Source of the DNA: Zingiber officinale
Lineage: Eukaryota > Streptophyta > Magnoliopsida > Zingiberales > Zingiberaceae
Direction: 5' to 3'
Assembly: GCF_018446385.1 (NCBI RefSeq)
Contig: NC_055986.1
Location: forward strand, 77,771,659-77,835,658
Length of the DNA stretch: 64,000 nucleotides
A program made the position numbers and the translations under genes. Of this stretch, positions 1 through 10,592 are shown one piece after another (position 1 is the stretch's first letter; the number at the start of each line of letters is the position of its first letter). A model generated the notes under the pieces. The model was given only the letters and a program-made list of their open reading frames with translations. It searched no databases and had not been told where the DNA came from.

Positions 1-1394
1 GGATATCCAACAAAGTAGCACTTATCTGATTTGGGTCCTAGTTTATCTGAGACTTGTCGTCGAACGTAAGCCTCACAACCCCAAATCTTCATAAAAGACA
101 TATTGGGACTCTTCCCTGTTCATATCGTATATGGTGCCTTTATGACAGCCTTGGATGGAACTCGGTTAAGTGTGAAAGCGGTTGTATCTAGAGCATGTCC
201 CCAGAAGGAAGTAGGAAGATCTGTATGACTCATCATCGATCGTACCATATCTAATAAAGTACGGTTCCTCCTTTCTGATACACCATTCCATTATGGCGTT
301 CCAGGTGGAGTGAGTTGAGATATGATCCCACACTCAACGAGATGGTCATGAAACTCTTGGCTAACGTATTCCCCATCTCGATCTGATCAAAGTATCTTAA
401 TACTCTTACCAAGTTGGTTTTGTACTTCATTCTTGAATTCTTTGAACTTTTCAAAGGATTCTGACTTGTGTCTCATCAGATACACATAGTCGTATCTACT
501 GAAATCATTAGTGAAGGTAATGAAGTAATGATAGCCTCCTCTAGCTGCTATTCTAAAAGGGCCACATACATCAGTGTGTATAAGTTCTAATAGATCATTA
601 GCCCTTTCGCCATGTCCACTACATGGAGTCTTTGTCATCTTGCCTCGAAGACAAGATTCACATACCTCATATGATTAAAAATCAAATGAGTCCAAAAGTC
701 CATCCTTATGGAGCTGGGATATGCGACTCTCATTTATGTGACCTAAGCGACAATGCCAAAGATATGTTTGGTTCAGATCATTAGATTTGAACCGCTTGGT
801 ATTAATGTTATAGATCGAGTTTTCAAAGTATAGAACATAGAGTCCATTTATCAGAGGTGCACTATAATAAAACATGTCATTTAAATAAATAGAACAACAT
901 TTGTCCTTTATTATAAATGAGAACCCCTTCTTGTCTAAACAAGAAATAGAGATTATGTTTTTGGTTAAAGCAGGCACATAACAACACTCTTCAAGTTCTA
1001 AAACAAGCCCAGTGGGCAAACATAAGGAGTAGGTTCCTACAGCGATAGCAGCAACTCTTGCACCATTGCCTACTCATAGGTCCACTTCGCCCTTTGTCAA
1101 TAATCTACTATTTCTCACCACCTGCACATTAGTACAAATGTGAGATGCATATCCGGTATCTAATACTCATGAAGAAGAAATAGATAAATTGACTTCTATA
1201 ACATATATACCTGAGGCAGAAGTCTCACTTCTCTTCCATTTCATTTCCTCTAGGTACCTTTTGCAGTTCCTCTTCCAATGTCCGGTCTCACCACAGAGGA
1301 AGCAGGTCCCTTTCTTAGTAACCCCTCCTTTGGGTTTCAGTGCATGAGCCTTGCCCTTGTCTTTGGCTTGGGTCTTAACCTTACCTTTAGGCTT
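1..1394 (-). pseudogene. copia pol fragment: zinc knuckle, protease, GAG-pre-integrase, integrase core
   Basis: Broken minus-strand reading frames give, from high to low coordinate, a CCHC knuckle (CFLCGETGHWKRNC, near 1260-1305), a protease region, a GAG-pre-integrase segment (TYLWHCRLGHIN, 675-1019) and an integrase core (FITFTNDFSRYDYVYLM, 387-638). At the window start the frame reads like the post-integrase motif GYP. In an intact element this would be one polyprotein that matures the capsid and integrates the cDNA. Here it is split by several frameshifts and stops, and the window edge cuts it before the reverse transcriptase. Assignment rests on near-identity to the corresponding part of the polyprotein at 30204-33666. 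Confidence 0.85.
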
Positions 1395-2051
1395 TCACTT
1401 GCCTTTGCCCTTAGATACCATCAGAATGGAACTAGGCTTTTCCTTCTTAAGGTTGATTTTAGCAGTTCTCAACATGCTTAACATCTCATGCAGTGGTTTG
1501 TCAATTTCATTCATGTTATAGTTTATGACAAACTGACTATAACTGTCAGGCAACGACTGCAAGATAAGGTCAGTGGCAAATTCTTGGCCTAGTGGGAATC
1601 CCAACCTTTGTAGATTCTCCACATACCCGATCATTTTGAGCACATAAGACCCTACGAGAGTTCTTTCTTGCATTCTGCATTGAAATTGTGCTTTAGAGAT
1701 CTCAAATCTCTCATGCCTTGCTTGTCCTTGATATAGTTGTTTAAGATGTTCAACCATATCATAAGCATCCATGTTCTCATGTTGCTTCTGAAGCTCAGAG
1801 TTCATGGTGGCGAGCATGAGGCATGACATATCTACTGCGTCATCTTGATGCTTCTTGTAAGCATCCCTATCAGCTCTAGTGGCATTAGCAAGGGGTGCTT
1901 CAGGAATAGGCTGCTCTAGGACATACAATTTTCATTCTTGTTTGAAGACTATTCTCAAGTTTCTATACCAGTCCAGGAAATTAGCTCTATTGAGCTTGTC
2001 CTTATCAAGGAAAGATCGCAAAGAGAGGGTATTTGTTGTACTTGACGACAT
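1395..2051 (-). pseudogene. Angela-type gag (UBN2-like) with one stop
   Basis: This is the nucleocapsid-type structural protein of a copia element (UBN2 gag family). The most likely start is the ATG at 2051-2049, giving MSSSTTNTLSLRSFLDKDKL and then NFLDWYRNL. An in-frame TGA follows KQE, just before KLYVLEQPIPEAP. The open stretch downstream (1395-1928, 177 residues) holds the family signatures DDAVDMSCLMLATMNSEL, YDMVEHLKQLYQGQARHERF and LQSLPDSYSQFV. It ends after GKGK at a TGA, beyond which a zinc knuckle is still readable. The stop and later frameshifts make it a pseudogene. It is longer than the gag of the second Angela copy, which lacks the middle. Confidence 0.9.
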
Positions 2052-2212
2052 GGTAATCTACAACAGTGAAATGCAGGTCTTAGTATCATATATCTATCAT
2101 TTAATTAAATGATTCTCCCACTAAATTCTAAAGCTTGATAGAAGCAAGTCACTATTAGTTCTATACCCATAAGCAATGACATTCTAGTGGGACAAGATCC
2201 ACATTATACCTC

Positions 2213-2490
2213 ATCTTGAGTTAGCTTTGGCTAATCGCCCAAGACTTGTATAAATAGGTAGGCAACGTGTACCAATTGGACAAAATCTATATTATACTTT
2301 TCTTGAGTTAGCTTTGGCTAATCACCCAAGATTTGTATAACTTAGGTAGACAACGTTCACCAATTACATCCTATGTAACTCTTGTATCCTTAGATGAACA
2401 ACACTGTTTGTTCATTTTCCTATCTTATGAAATACATATTATAATTTATCTTAAGTTAGCTTTGGTCAATCGCCCAAGACTAATATAATA
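2213..2490. repeat. Imperfect tandem repeat in copia leader, three units of roughly 110 bp
   Basis: Each unit carries CTTGAGTTAGCTTTGGCTAA or a close variant, followed by TCGCCCAAGACT. Copies start near 2213, 2302 and 2448, with variable spacing between them. Confidence 0.7.
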
Positions 2491-3262
2491 TGATTTACAT
2501 CTTATGGGATATGCCTTTAAGTTCTCAATCCAATTGAGATAACTTAATTAAGTCATACCCAAAGGTCGGCAGTCGGATATCACAATTATCCTGTCGCACT
2601 CTACCAAGATAAAACGAGCCACTTTGCTTTGGCAAACCTGCTACAGATGATCGAGGTAGTAGTGAGTACCAAACTTTGGTAGGCATATGTAAATGACCTA
2701 ATTACGATAGCTACACATGCATCACATACATCATGGCATATCATGGCATATATCAACATATACACAAGTTTAAATGTGACATGGTTATGGCCCCCATAAA
2801 CTACAATCTTCTCAAGCCAATGAGAAGAGCGATAAGTCAAGCTAGGTCTAAGCCGCTTCTCCAAGCGCTTCCTTGGTTGTCGTGTGTTGTTGTCCTTCCT
2901 TCCTTTTCACCCGTCTTCCAGAAGACTAACTCTTTCTAATTTTGTACATTACAAAATCTAAAGAAACTCGAGTTACATTCGAGTGTAATCTAATTACAAC
3001 AAGAATAAAAGGGGATGAAGTCATGACACGCAGGCAATATTATGAATTACAACATTACACACATCCAATCACATTAGGGTCAAAGGGCCATAACCTTGCA
3101 CCATGCCATTTATATTCACAATATACTAATGACATAAAATTTTACTATGATTGGAGCAACTAATTATGAGCCGCAGGGCCCGGGGGTTTCAAGGGGCAGC
3201 GCCCCCGAAGCAAAATTAATTTTGCATACTCGTTTAGGAGTTGCCGCCATGCCCGAGACACT

Positions 3263-3550
3263 ATCCACAATACCAACTATGTTTCGTTATAAACAAAACA
3301 TCTCTAGCCGAGACCTTGTTGGTCATACACCAACTTTGTTTTGTTCTAAACAAAACAACTCTATCCGAGACCTTGTTGGTCACACACCAACTTTCGGTCA
3401 AGAGTCAAGATTTGGTCGAGTTGGCCACACACCAACTTTCTCTCATGACTCAAGATTTGGCCGAAACTCCGAATCTAGCCAAGACTCATAGTCTGGCCGA
3501 GACCCATAATTTGGCCGAGAGTCAACTGTGGCCAAAACTCACAATTTTGC
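3263..3550. repeat. Imperfect tandem repeats (~60-bp, decaying to ~25-bp units) in copia leader
   Basis: Units share GCCGAGACCTTGTTGGTCA and CACACCAACTTT in the first half. They decay into short repeats of TGGCCGAGAC type toward 3550. No frame is conserved across them. Confidence 0.65.
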
Positions 3551-3627
3551 CAATCATAGAAAACCCTATCATACAATTTCTATATCATATATAAAAATTC
3601 TAATAACTTAGCATATCCCTTCGCAAG

Positions 3628-3641
3628 TGGCTCTGATACCA
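3628..3641 (-). other. Primer binding site (initiator tRNA-Met), copy A1
   Basis: The minus strand reads TGGTATCAGAGCCA directly next to the LTR end. This is the standard complement of the 3' end of initiator tRNA-Met used by copia elements. Confidence 0.85.
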
Positions 3642-4351
3642 CTATAAGGGAATAGGTTGCTAAACACGCAAACGCATAGCGGAAAAACCTATTTCCTCCA
3701 GAAGATCCATGCGAAGGGAAACATAATCTTATACTAAGTTAGATCTAAAGACATGATAGAGTTATACCTTTAAAGCGTGCTCACGATCTCCCGACAACTC
3801 GGATCACAGCACGATCAAGCGTTCGCGCCTCGACAGTATCCACATGAACAAGTCTTGCCTTCGTTTGTCTCACAAACTCAACAAGATGGAGAAAGAAACA
3901 CACAAGGTTGTGCTAGCAACCTCAAATGTATGTTTCGGCCAAGCAAGGGAAGGAGGAAGAAGAAGATGCAAAGAGACTCTTCACCTTCTCAAGTGATAAA
4001 AATCTCTAATGAAAATATCATCCAAATGATATTTATAACCATCCCATGGAATACTAAGAGTCTCCACCCTTTCATCTACTAATCCAATGGCTCAAAATCA
4101 ACCATTCAATCCAATGGTTGAATTTTTACCATTCAACTTCCTTGGTGAACTCAAGTTCACCCAATGAGTTTAACCCATTAATTCCCATGCAATTCGACTC
4201 AATCCAACAATTGGATCTATTTGAGTCTAACTCAATGAGTCTAATTCGGATTACACTTAATCCAATGAGTGGGTTCATTCGAGTCTAACTCAATGATTAA
4301 TCCAAAAAGCCTAACCATCTCATGATTGGCTCTTAGGGCTAATTACTAACA
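3642..4351 (-). repeat. 5' LTR of Angela copy A1 (short form)
   Basis: It starts at 4351 as TGTTAGTAATT on the minus strand and ends next to the PBS. It is only about 710 bp, against 1,951 bp for the related LTR at 28239-30189. The first ~35 bp match that LTR, then the sequence jumps to a block corresponding to about 29040-29130 of it (AATTAGACTCATTGAGTTAG-type sequence). An internal deletion of roughly 1.2 kb is the simplest reading. The 3' terminus lacks the expected CA, so that edge is approximate. Confidence 0.7.
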
Positions 4352-4969
4352 CCGGGCGCTTGGACCTCCGGGCGCCTGGGTACCTCCCGGGCGCCTGGAC
4401 CCTATTTTCCAGCAGATTCCTTCCTACAAGAAAAACGTTAGTCCGAGGCACTCATATCTCCTGCAAAATATATTATTAGCACAGTTCAAAATTCAAAACA
4501 GAAAGAGTATGACTTAGATTTCTTCTTTCCGAGACCGAAGTCTAGTCACGATCTCGACTTAGAGTTCCGAAATGGTTCTAAGTCAGATCAGCGCCTAAGT
4601 TTCCTTCCCGAGAACGTGTCCTCACAGTCACTCCCCTCCAGTGACTTACCTTCACTTACCTGCTAGACGTCCGGTCAGCCCTTCGACCCATATGGTCCTC
4701 GCGCCAGCTATCCGGTCAGCCCGTCGACCTAGTTGGACTTCGTGCCAAACGTCCGTTCAGCCCGTTGACCCATTTGGACTTCGTGTCAGCTATCCAGTCA
4801 ACCCGTTGACCTAGCTGGGCTTCATGCCAGACATCCGGTCAGCCCGTCGACCTATCTGGGCTTCTCCTGCATACTTGGTTAGAGTGTTAGATCAAAAACA
4901 AAACTAACTTAACCTAATTTGTCATTCATCAAAAACTGGGTTAAACCGTTAGTGCTAACCGCACCAACA
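4352..4969 (-). repeat. Sirevirus LTR fragment (5' part), cut by Angela copy A1
   Basis: It starts at 4969 on the minus strand as TGTTGGTGCGGTTAGCACTAAC, matching the start of the LTRs at 9266 and 26823. It contains five units of the ~41-bp U3 repeat (GGTCAGCCCGTCGACC core, about 4671-4863) and the GGGCGCCTGG motifs near 4360-4405. It ends abruptly where the Angela LTR begins. The missing 3' half should lie beyond the window start. Confidence 0.8.
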
Positions 4970-5282
4970 TTTTATTTCCCACGGACAATGCCAAAAATGA
5001 CGTCAATTGATACTACTCAACCACACCCTCCTTGCAAGTTCAAATTAGTAGAGCTTATGCTTCCCTGCACCTAGACGACTCTGGAGTCTATAGGTTAATA
5101 TGCATAAATGGGTGTTGATATGATTGACGTGTCTCCTCCAATGGTCAAGTCAGCACTAGGTTGAGAAAAAGAAAGTGGAAGAGCATGAATAAAAAGTTTG
5201 TGTTCTTGTAGAGAAAAAGCATACCTCCAACCACCATCACCCATAATTTTATACTATCAAACCTTGATGCCCATGTGGACCA
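4970..5282. other. Unassigned stretch
   Basis: About 310 bp between two LTR-like blocks. I see no ORF, repeat or RNA gene I can name. Confidence 0.5.
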
Positions 5283-6529
5283 TATTGGTATAATCAACAT
5301 CTAGTCAAGATTGATCAGGTTAACTAAGTTTGATTTGACTTCGCTAAGTTCTAGTGGATCATGGGTGACCAAACACTTAGTGATCAGAAGTCCAACATGG
5401 AGTTGGCACGAGATAGAAAGTACAAGTGGTTCATGGAGGACTAGATACTTGGTGATGACGGATATCCTAGCAGGTCAAAATTGATTGGATGCTAGGCAAT
5501 AATAAAGTCCTGACAAATCATGGTTGATTGGATGCTAAGCAACTGGAAGTCTGGTAGGTCAAAGTTGTTTAGATGATGAGCAATGAAAGTCCTGGTAGGT
5601 TAAGGTCAATCGGATACTAGGCAAGATGAAAATTCAACTTAGTAAGGTTAAAATAGGAGTATTAGTTAATTGATAGAGAGTATCAATCGACCAATGAATT
5701 CTAAACCCCAAAATTGAGATTTTGAGATATTTTTATTTCCAATATCTAGGGTTTCTGCTATAGTTGCTAGGTTTGTTGCAAACATTAACCAAGAATTATA
5801 GTTACTACAACAATTTTAGTCATTGCTATAGAAACTTTAGAGGTTGCTATAGTAGACTGTTTTAGGGTTTTTGCTACTATAGCTAATTGATTTGTTTCAT
5901 TATAGAAGCAAATAGAATGTCATGGAATTAATTGGCCAGACGACTAAAAGCAACCAATTGATTGATGAGTCTCATCAATCAATTGGTAAGGTCAAAAATA
6001 ATCATTTTGTAAGTTTAAACGGTTGGATCCAATGTGACAATCAATTGGTGAAGTCTAGCAATCAATTGATAGGCAGAAATCAGCCCTAATGCAACCCCAT
6101 AAAAGAGGGTTTTATGAAGATTTGAATGTGGCAATTCTTGGGAGTTTAAGGATGAATTACTATTGCATTTCCAGACCAACAAGAGGTTATTAAAGCAACA
6201 ACAAGCAAAGCAAAGCTTGCTTGTGTAAATGTGTTTGTCTTGATTTCATTTGTATCTTTGTATTTGATTATATTTGTTATCAGAACATCTTGTAAAAGGC
6301 TTCTCCACCTCTGGAAGGTATATGAGAAAGAGAAGATTTAGTGGTAGTAGATCACTAAAAGTAGGCCTTGGATTAGTAGCCTTAAGAGGCAGATACCAAG
6401 TAAAATCTTAGTATTGTTCATGTGGTTTCAAGATTGATTCAAGTTTTCCGCTACACATTCAAACGATAATCATGCAATCAAGACGAAGCGATTGGAGTTA
6501 TTCACCCCTAGCTCACATGGGTCCTAACA
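5283..6529 (+). repeat. Decayed Sirevirus-like solo LTR (tentative)
   Basis: It begins TATTGGTATAATC, like the LTR starting at 36370. It has repeated phrases of the AAGTCCTGGTAGGT / GATGCTAGGCAA type seen in the LTRs at 36370 and 37691. It ends ATTCACCCCTAGCTC..CCTAACA, comparable to the family's ATTCACCC..GATCCAACA terminus. No primer binding site follows and no clear TSD is seen (GACCA versus TATCG). Confidence 0.4.
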
Positions 6530-6794
6530 TATCGCTATGTTTGTTTGTGGACTATAAGAAGCATGGGCCGCATGAAGACACATCCGCCTGCGAACTATTA
6601 GAAGCATGGGACCATATGGGGCCACATGAAGTATTAGAGACATGGCATTGACGTCGTATACCTTACACCACGCGAAAGTCGCCATGAGTCTTATCCACTA
6701 CTACTAGTATTCCTAGTGGTAGTTAATATGGTAGTAGCCTCATGTTAGAGTTGCAACTATTAGGAATGGTTGGGCATATAGATCAGAGGGGTAC
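6530..6794. other. Unassigned stretch
   Basis: No credible ORF. Some short internal duplication of GAAGCATGGG-type phrases, otherwise nothing recognisable. Confidence 0.4.
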
Positions 6795-7225
6795 GACTCG
6801 ATAAGGATATTCCCGATCGGGGATGTTCTCATGGCCTGAGTGTACCATCTTGAGGATGTTCCCAGTCGGGATGCTCTTATAGCTGACCTATTACAAGGAT
6901 ATTCTCAGTCAGAGATGTTCCTAAAGTGAGTGCACTACTGTAGTCCTGTGTAGTCTTTTCAAAGATGTTCTCAATCGGGATATTTTCAAAATGAGTGCAC
7001 AATTGAGGTCTTATGTGATCTTCTTTCCTGGGATGTTCTTAGTCAGGGATGTTCTCAAATTGAGTACAAGTTGAAGTCCTATGTGATCTTTTCAGAGATG
7101 TTCCTAGTCGAAGATGTTCTCAAAGTGAGTGTACGGTTGAAGTCCTATATAATCTTTTCGAAGATGTTCCCAAACAGGGATGCATTAAAGTGAGTACAAA
7201 GCTAAGGTCCTATGTGATATATTGT
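6795..7225. repeat. Degenerate tandem repeat, about six units of ~70 bp
   Basis: Units carry GGGATGTTCTCA, then AAAGTGAGTGCAC and GTCCTATGTGATCTTTTC, with 15-25% divergence by eye. The array is non-coding. Confidence 0.7.
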
Positions 7226-7679
7226 CGAGCCATCTCCACTCGGCATATGCCTGTGCGGGAGTTTAGGCATGCACTCATGTTTATAAATATGAGTGTAGTT
7301 TACAATTAAAAGGACCATTAATGATTAAATGAATAATTTTGAGTGGTTTATCATATTTTTAAAAAATTTCTAGTTATTCTATTTGAATCAAAAGGTTAAA
7401 TCTTTATTACTATATGTTTTTGCTAGATTAGTATTTTTCCTGTCTATTATGTGTGAAACAACAACTTAATTCTTTGTTACTATACGCTTCTGCTACATCA
7501 GTTGGGATGAAAGGATACGCTTCCTAAAATATGTCCCCTAGAAAACGTCAACGGAGGCAGCATTGGAGGAAGTTTATGACCGTGATTGAATTGCGATAGT
7601 TGAGACTGATTCTAATAAATGCGATAACAATTAGCCATGCTCATGGCATAACTTAGAAATCTAAATCTAAATCATGATC
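7226..7679. other. Unassigned AT-rich stretch
   Basis: No credible ORF or repeat. It precedes the decayed gypsy gag and may be part of that element's 5' region, but nothing shows it directly. Confidence 0.35.
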
Positions 7680-8340
7680 TGAATCCATAATGTGTGGAGG
7701 AGGGCCTTGAGATAAAGGAGGAGGACCTTTGTGCAGGGCTGCTCCAACAACCTAGACGAAGGCTAACAGTACCAATTGACCATAACGTGATAAACCAGCA
7801 GTGGGAGTTTGGGATTCACATTAATATAATAATAACCCTAAATTCCATGACAACATATAACCTGAGTAGTTTCTAGATTGGATCGCCAATGTGAATGATA
7901 TATTAGACTTTGTGGTTCTAAAAGATTGTAGGGTGCCATTAGTGGCGACCAGTTCAGTGAGCGTGCTAGCGGATGGTGGTAACAAATCAAATTTCAACAT
8001 TCAAGAATGGACAAAGTCAAAATTACTTCTTGGGCCAAGGTACAAGAACATATGCGAGCAACGTTCCTTCTTCACAACTCTATTCACTTCATGTGCTAGA
8101 AATTACAAGACTTGTGTCAAGGTTCAAGGATTGTAGATGAATATACTTCTGAGTTAGATCACTTGCTTGTTAGAAACAACCTATCAGATTTTAAAGGTCA
8201 TATGGTTATATGATATATTAGGGGTTTGCAATAAAACATTTAAGATTCTCTTGAACTGTTCAACCCCATCTCCAATTATGAGGCATACTAACCAACATCG
8301 CTAATAGAGTAGAGACCAATTAAAGTACAAATTTTGGAGT
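7680..8340 (+). pseudogene. Decayed Ty3/gypsy gag
   Basis: Translating in pieces gives a Retrotrans_gag-like path: LDWIANVNDILDF near 7880-7920, then a W-rich stretch (IQEWTKSKLLL, around 8010), then EYTSELDHLLVRNNLSDF near 8140-8190. This follows the usual plant gypsy gag order (FLDWL, then W..K..L..RF, then EYT..F..L..R). Several stops and frameshifts interrupt it. In an active element this would be the capsid protein. The call rests on motif order and spacing rather than one long frame. Confidence 0.6.
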
Positions 8341-8659
8341 ATCTCGACCATGAGAGGGTATTTGATCAACCAACAATAATAGTTGTAGTGCAAGAAGCAA
8401 TTCAACTTTGATTACCCATTGGTTACCAACTAACAACCCAAAAGCAATATGAGGTGTTATGCTATGATGAACCAACATACCAGGTATAAGACTGTAAAAG
8501 GGGTGGCAAGAGGCCCTCGTTGATGATGGACACAATAAAGAAACTATGGACACGAATAAGGATGCTCATGATGAGAACGAAGAAGATGATGAGAACGTAG
8601 GGAGGGGAAGGAGCATGAGAGTGGATATATGGGTTAGTTATTGCTGGTACCACGACCTT

Positions 8660-9260
8660 ATCTTGCACTAAAGGTGTCTAATGACGAATGGTTGTGAACA
8701 AACATCTTTCAATCAACATAAAAAATTAATGGGAAGGTTGTTTAAATTCATGATTGATTTAAGAAGTTGTGAAAATATTGTATCTAAAGAAATAATACAA
8801 AAATTGAGCATTAAGACTAAGAAGCGCCTAATCCTTACAAACTCACTTTATTGTAAAAGGGAAGTGAGGTAACAATTTCTAGACAAGCTCTAATTGCATT
8901 TTCTATTGGACTAATTACAAAGATCAGATTTAGTGTGACATGGTAACCATGGATTTGTTCATCATGTTGGTTAAAACAATACTTATAATTCGATATTCCC
9001 ACCAAAAAAGACTATATTGCTACCCATAAAAGAACCCACCAATTGTAAACTAGGAGTCAATCTATTATCTTGGTTAAAGTTTAAAGATGAGATGAGAGAA
9101 TCTGGCATGGTAGCGAATTTTGAAATAACTATTTCAAATTTTATTTGTGTTGGATATGTTAATAGAAATAAAGAGATGGATGGATAGAACTTCATTGTGT
9201 ATAGAAATTTTAGTCTTATATTGAAAGTTTTAAGATAAAGTTATTGGTTTATATTATATC
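8660..9260 (+). pseudogene. Decayed Ty3/gypsy aspartic protease region, truncated by element S1
   Basis: The frame at 8681-8872 reads GRLFKFMIDLRSCENIVSKE, which follows the plant gypsy protease pattern (IDSGSCENIVS) with the catalytic DSG degraded to DLR. Downstream the remains of the protease end and spacer can be followed with frameshifts (KDEMRESGMVANFEI) to about 9200. The element is then cut at 9261 by the S1 insertion. I cannot follow it past 27877. Gag at 7680-8340 lies upstream in the same orientation, as expected. Confidence 0.6.
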
Positions 9261-9265
9261 ATAAG
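9261..9265. other. Target-site duplication ATAAG (left), element S1
   Basis: ATAAG immediately before the 5' LTR, repeated exactly at 27872-27876 after the 3' LTR. Confidence 0.9.
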
Positions 9266-9372
9266 TGTTGGTGCAGTTAGCACTAACGATTTAACCTAGG
9301 TTTTGATGAATGACAAATAGGTTAAGTTAGGTTTATTGTTGATCTAACACTCTGATCGAGTGTGCAGGATAA

Positions 9373-9535
9373 GTCCAGACAGGTCGACGGGCTGACCGGA
9401 TAGTTGGCACGAAGTCCAAGCGGGTCGACGGGCTGACCGGACGCTTAGGCACGAAGCCCAACTAGGTCGACGGGCTGACCGGATAGCTGGCACGAAGTCC
9501 AGACGGGTCGACGGGCTGACCGGACGTCTGGCAGG
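9373..9535 (+). repeat. U3 tandem repeat, four units of ~41 bp
   Basis: Each unit holds GGTCGACGGGCTGACCGGA and GGCACGAAG. Related LTRs in this window carry four to seven units, so the array is a variable-copy U3 element. Confidence 0.85.
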
Positions 9536-9920
9536 TAAGTGAGGTAAGTCACTGGAGGGGAGCGACTGCGAGGACGCGTTCCCAGGAAAGGAACATTAGG
9601 CGTCGATCCGGCTTAGATCCATTTCGGATATCTAAGTCGAGATCGTGACTAGATTCCGGTCTCGGAAAGACGGAATCTAAGTCATACTCTTTTCTTGTTA
9701 AATCATATTACTTTAGTTGTGCTAACAATCTGTTTTGCAGAATATATATTTGCCTCGGATTAACTCTGTTTTGCAGGAAAGGAAGTTTCTGGAAATAGGA
9801 GGTCCGGGCGCCCGGAGGTGAATTTTATCCAGGCCGAGTCGTCGCCACGTGGAGTTCGCTGATTAGACCTGCCACGTCGCACCAGGGCGCCCGGAAGGGA
9901 TCCAGGCGCCCGGAGCAGCA

Positions 9921-9928
9921 TATAAAAG
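9921..9928 (+). promoter_or_regulatory. TATA box of S1 5' LTR
   Basis: TATAAAAG follows a GC-rich block of GGCGCCCGG motifs. The same box stands at the same LTR offset at 27478. Transcription would start about 30 bp downstream. Confidence 0.65.
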
Positions 9929-10316
9929 AAGCCCCAGGGGTGGAGCTTCAATAACAACTGAGAACTCTTCGACTGCTTGCTCTGCTGCTCTACGCTCCTG
10001 CGACGCTAACAAAGCTCCGACAAAGTGCTCCTTCTTCTTTGGTTAACTTTCTTGTCGGTATCACTTTATTTCCATTAGCATTTCTGTACCTTAATTTGTA
10101 ATAGTATTTCGAATTGCTAGTGAATTGCCCAACGAAATTATTCAAGGAGTACGGGCCTTCGAGTAGGAGTCGTCACAAGCTCCGAACGAAGTAAAAAAGC
10201 ACCTTGTTCAGTTTGCCTAAGTTTTTTATTATTCCGCTGCGCTTAACTCTTATTAACGCGAGTTTTTCGAATCGATATTCACCCCACCCTCTATCGACGT
10301 TTCACGATCCAACAAG

Positions 10317-10328
10317 TGGTATCAGAGC
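10317..10328 (+). other. Primer binding site (initiator tRNA-Met), S1
   Basis: TGGTATCAGAGC two bases after the LTR end. Confidence 0.9.
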
Positions 10329-10592
10329 AGGTACCGCTCTGATTTGGTGCAACCACCAATCAGACAGGGGGTGAAAAATTAATCTTTTTTTTTTCCGGTT
10401 TTCAGTTTTACGTTTAATTTCAAACTGGTATTATTACCTGTTTTAAATTTTTTTTCTCGTTGAAATTAAATCTAAATTGGTGCAACACCAATTTAGATAC
10501 TTCTATTATTTTTTCTTCTTCCGCACTACTAATCCAAGACCAAGTCTTGGGATTTTTATTTTTCTTTTCTTTCTTCTGTGCGCAGGACTAAA
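10329..10592 (+). other. Leader of S1
   Basis: About 264 bp between PBS and gag. It has a palindromic segment (AATTGGTGCAACACCAATTT near 10475) and ACTAATCCAAGACCAAGTCT. Both have counterparts in the leader of element X (39060-39209). Confidence 0.6.

Larger units (their letters stand above)
2052..3627 (-). other. Long untranslated leader of Angela copy A1
   Basis: About 1.6 kb between gag and the primer binding site, without a credible ORF. It holds two families of imperfect internal repeats (2213-2490 and 3263-3550, listed separately) and a GC-rich patch near 3170-3215 able to form a hairpin (GGGGC/GCCCC). Long repeat-bearing leaders are usual in Angela/BARE-1 elements. Confidence 0.6.
1..4351 (-). 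mobile_element. Angela/BARE-1-type Ty1/copia element, 5' half, decayed (copy A1)
   Basis: Read on the minus strand this holds, in order, a 5' LTR (4351-3642), an initiator-tRNA-Met primer binding site, a ~1.6-kb leader, gag, and the protease to integrase part of pol, which runs off the window start. Gag and pol closely resemble the second Angela copy at 28239-33666. Its LTR starts TGTTAGTAATTAGCCC, like the other copy's TGTTAGTTAGAGCCC. Many frameshifts and stops make it non-functional. The 3' LTR lies outside the window. The element appears to have inserted into the Sirevirus LTR fragment that abuts at 4352. Confidence 0.85.
9266..10314 (+). repeat. 5' LTR of S1
   Basis: It runs from TGTTGGTGCAG to CGATCCAACA, 1,049 bp. 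U3 has four ~41-bp repeats (9373-9535) and three GGCGCCCGG palindromes at about 9805-9912 just ahead of a TATA box. It ends two bases before the PBS. Confidence 0.95.

Noticed and set aside
3165..3215. GC-rich hairpin near a copia leader as a structured RNA gene
   Set aside because: A single 5-bp GC stem (GGGGC/GCCCC) with no conserved RNA family features. More likely part of the element's leader structure.
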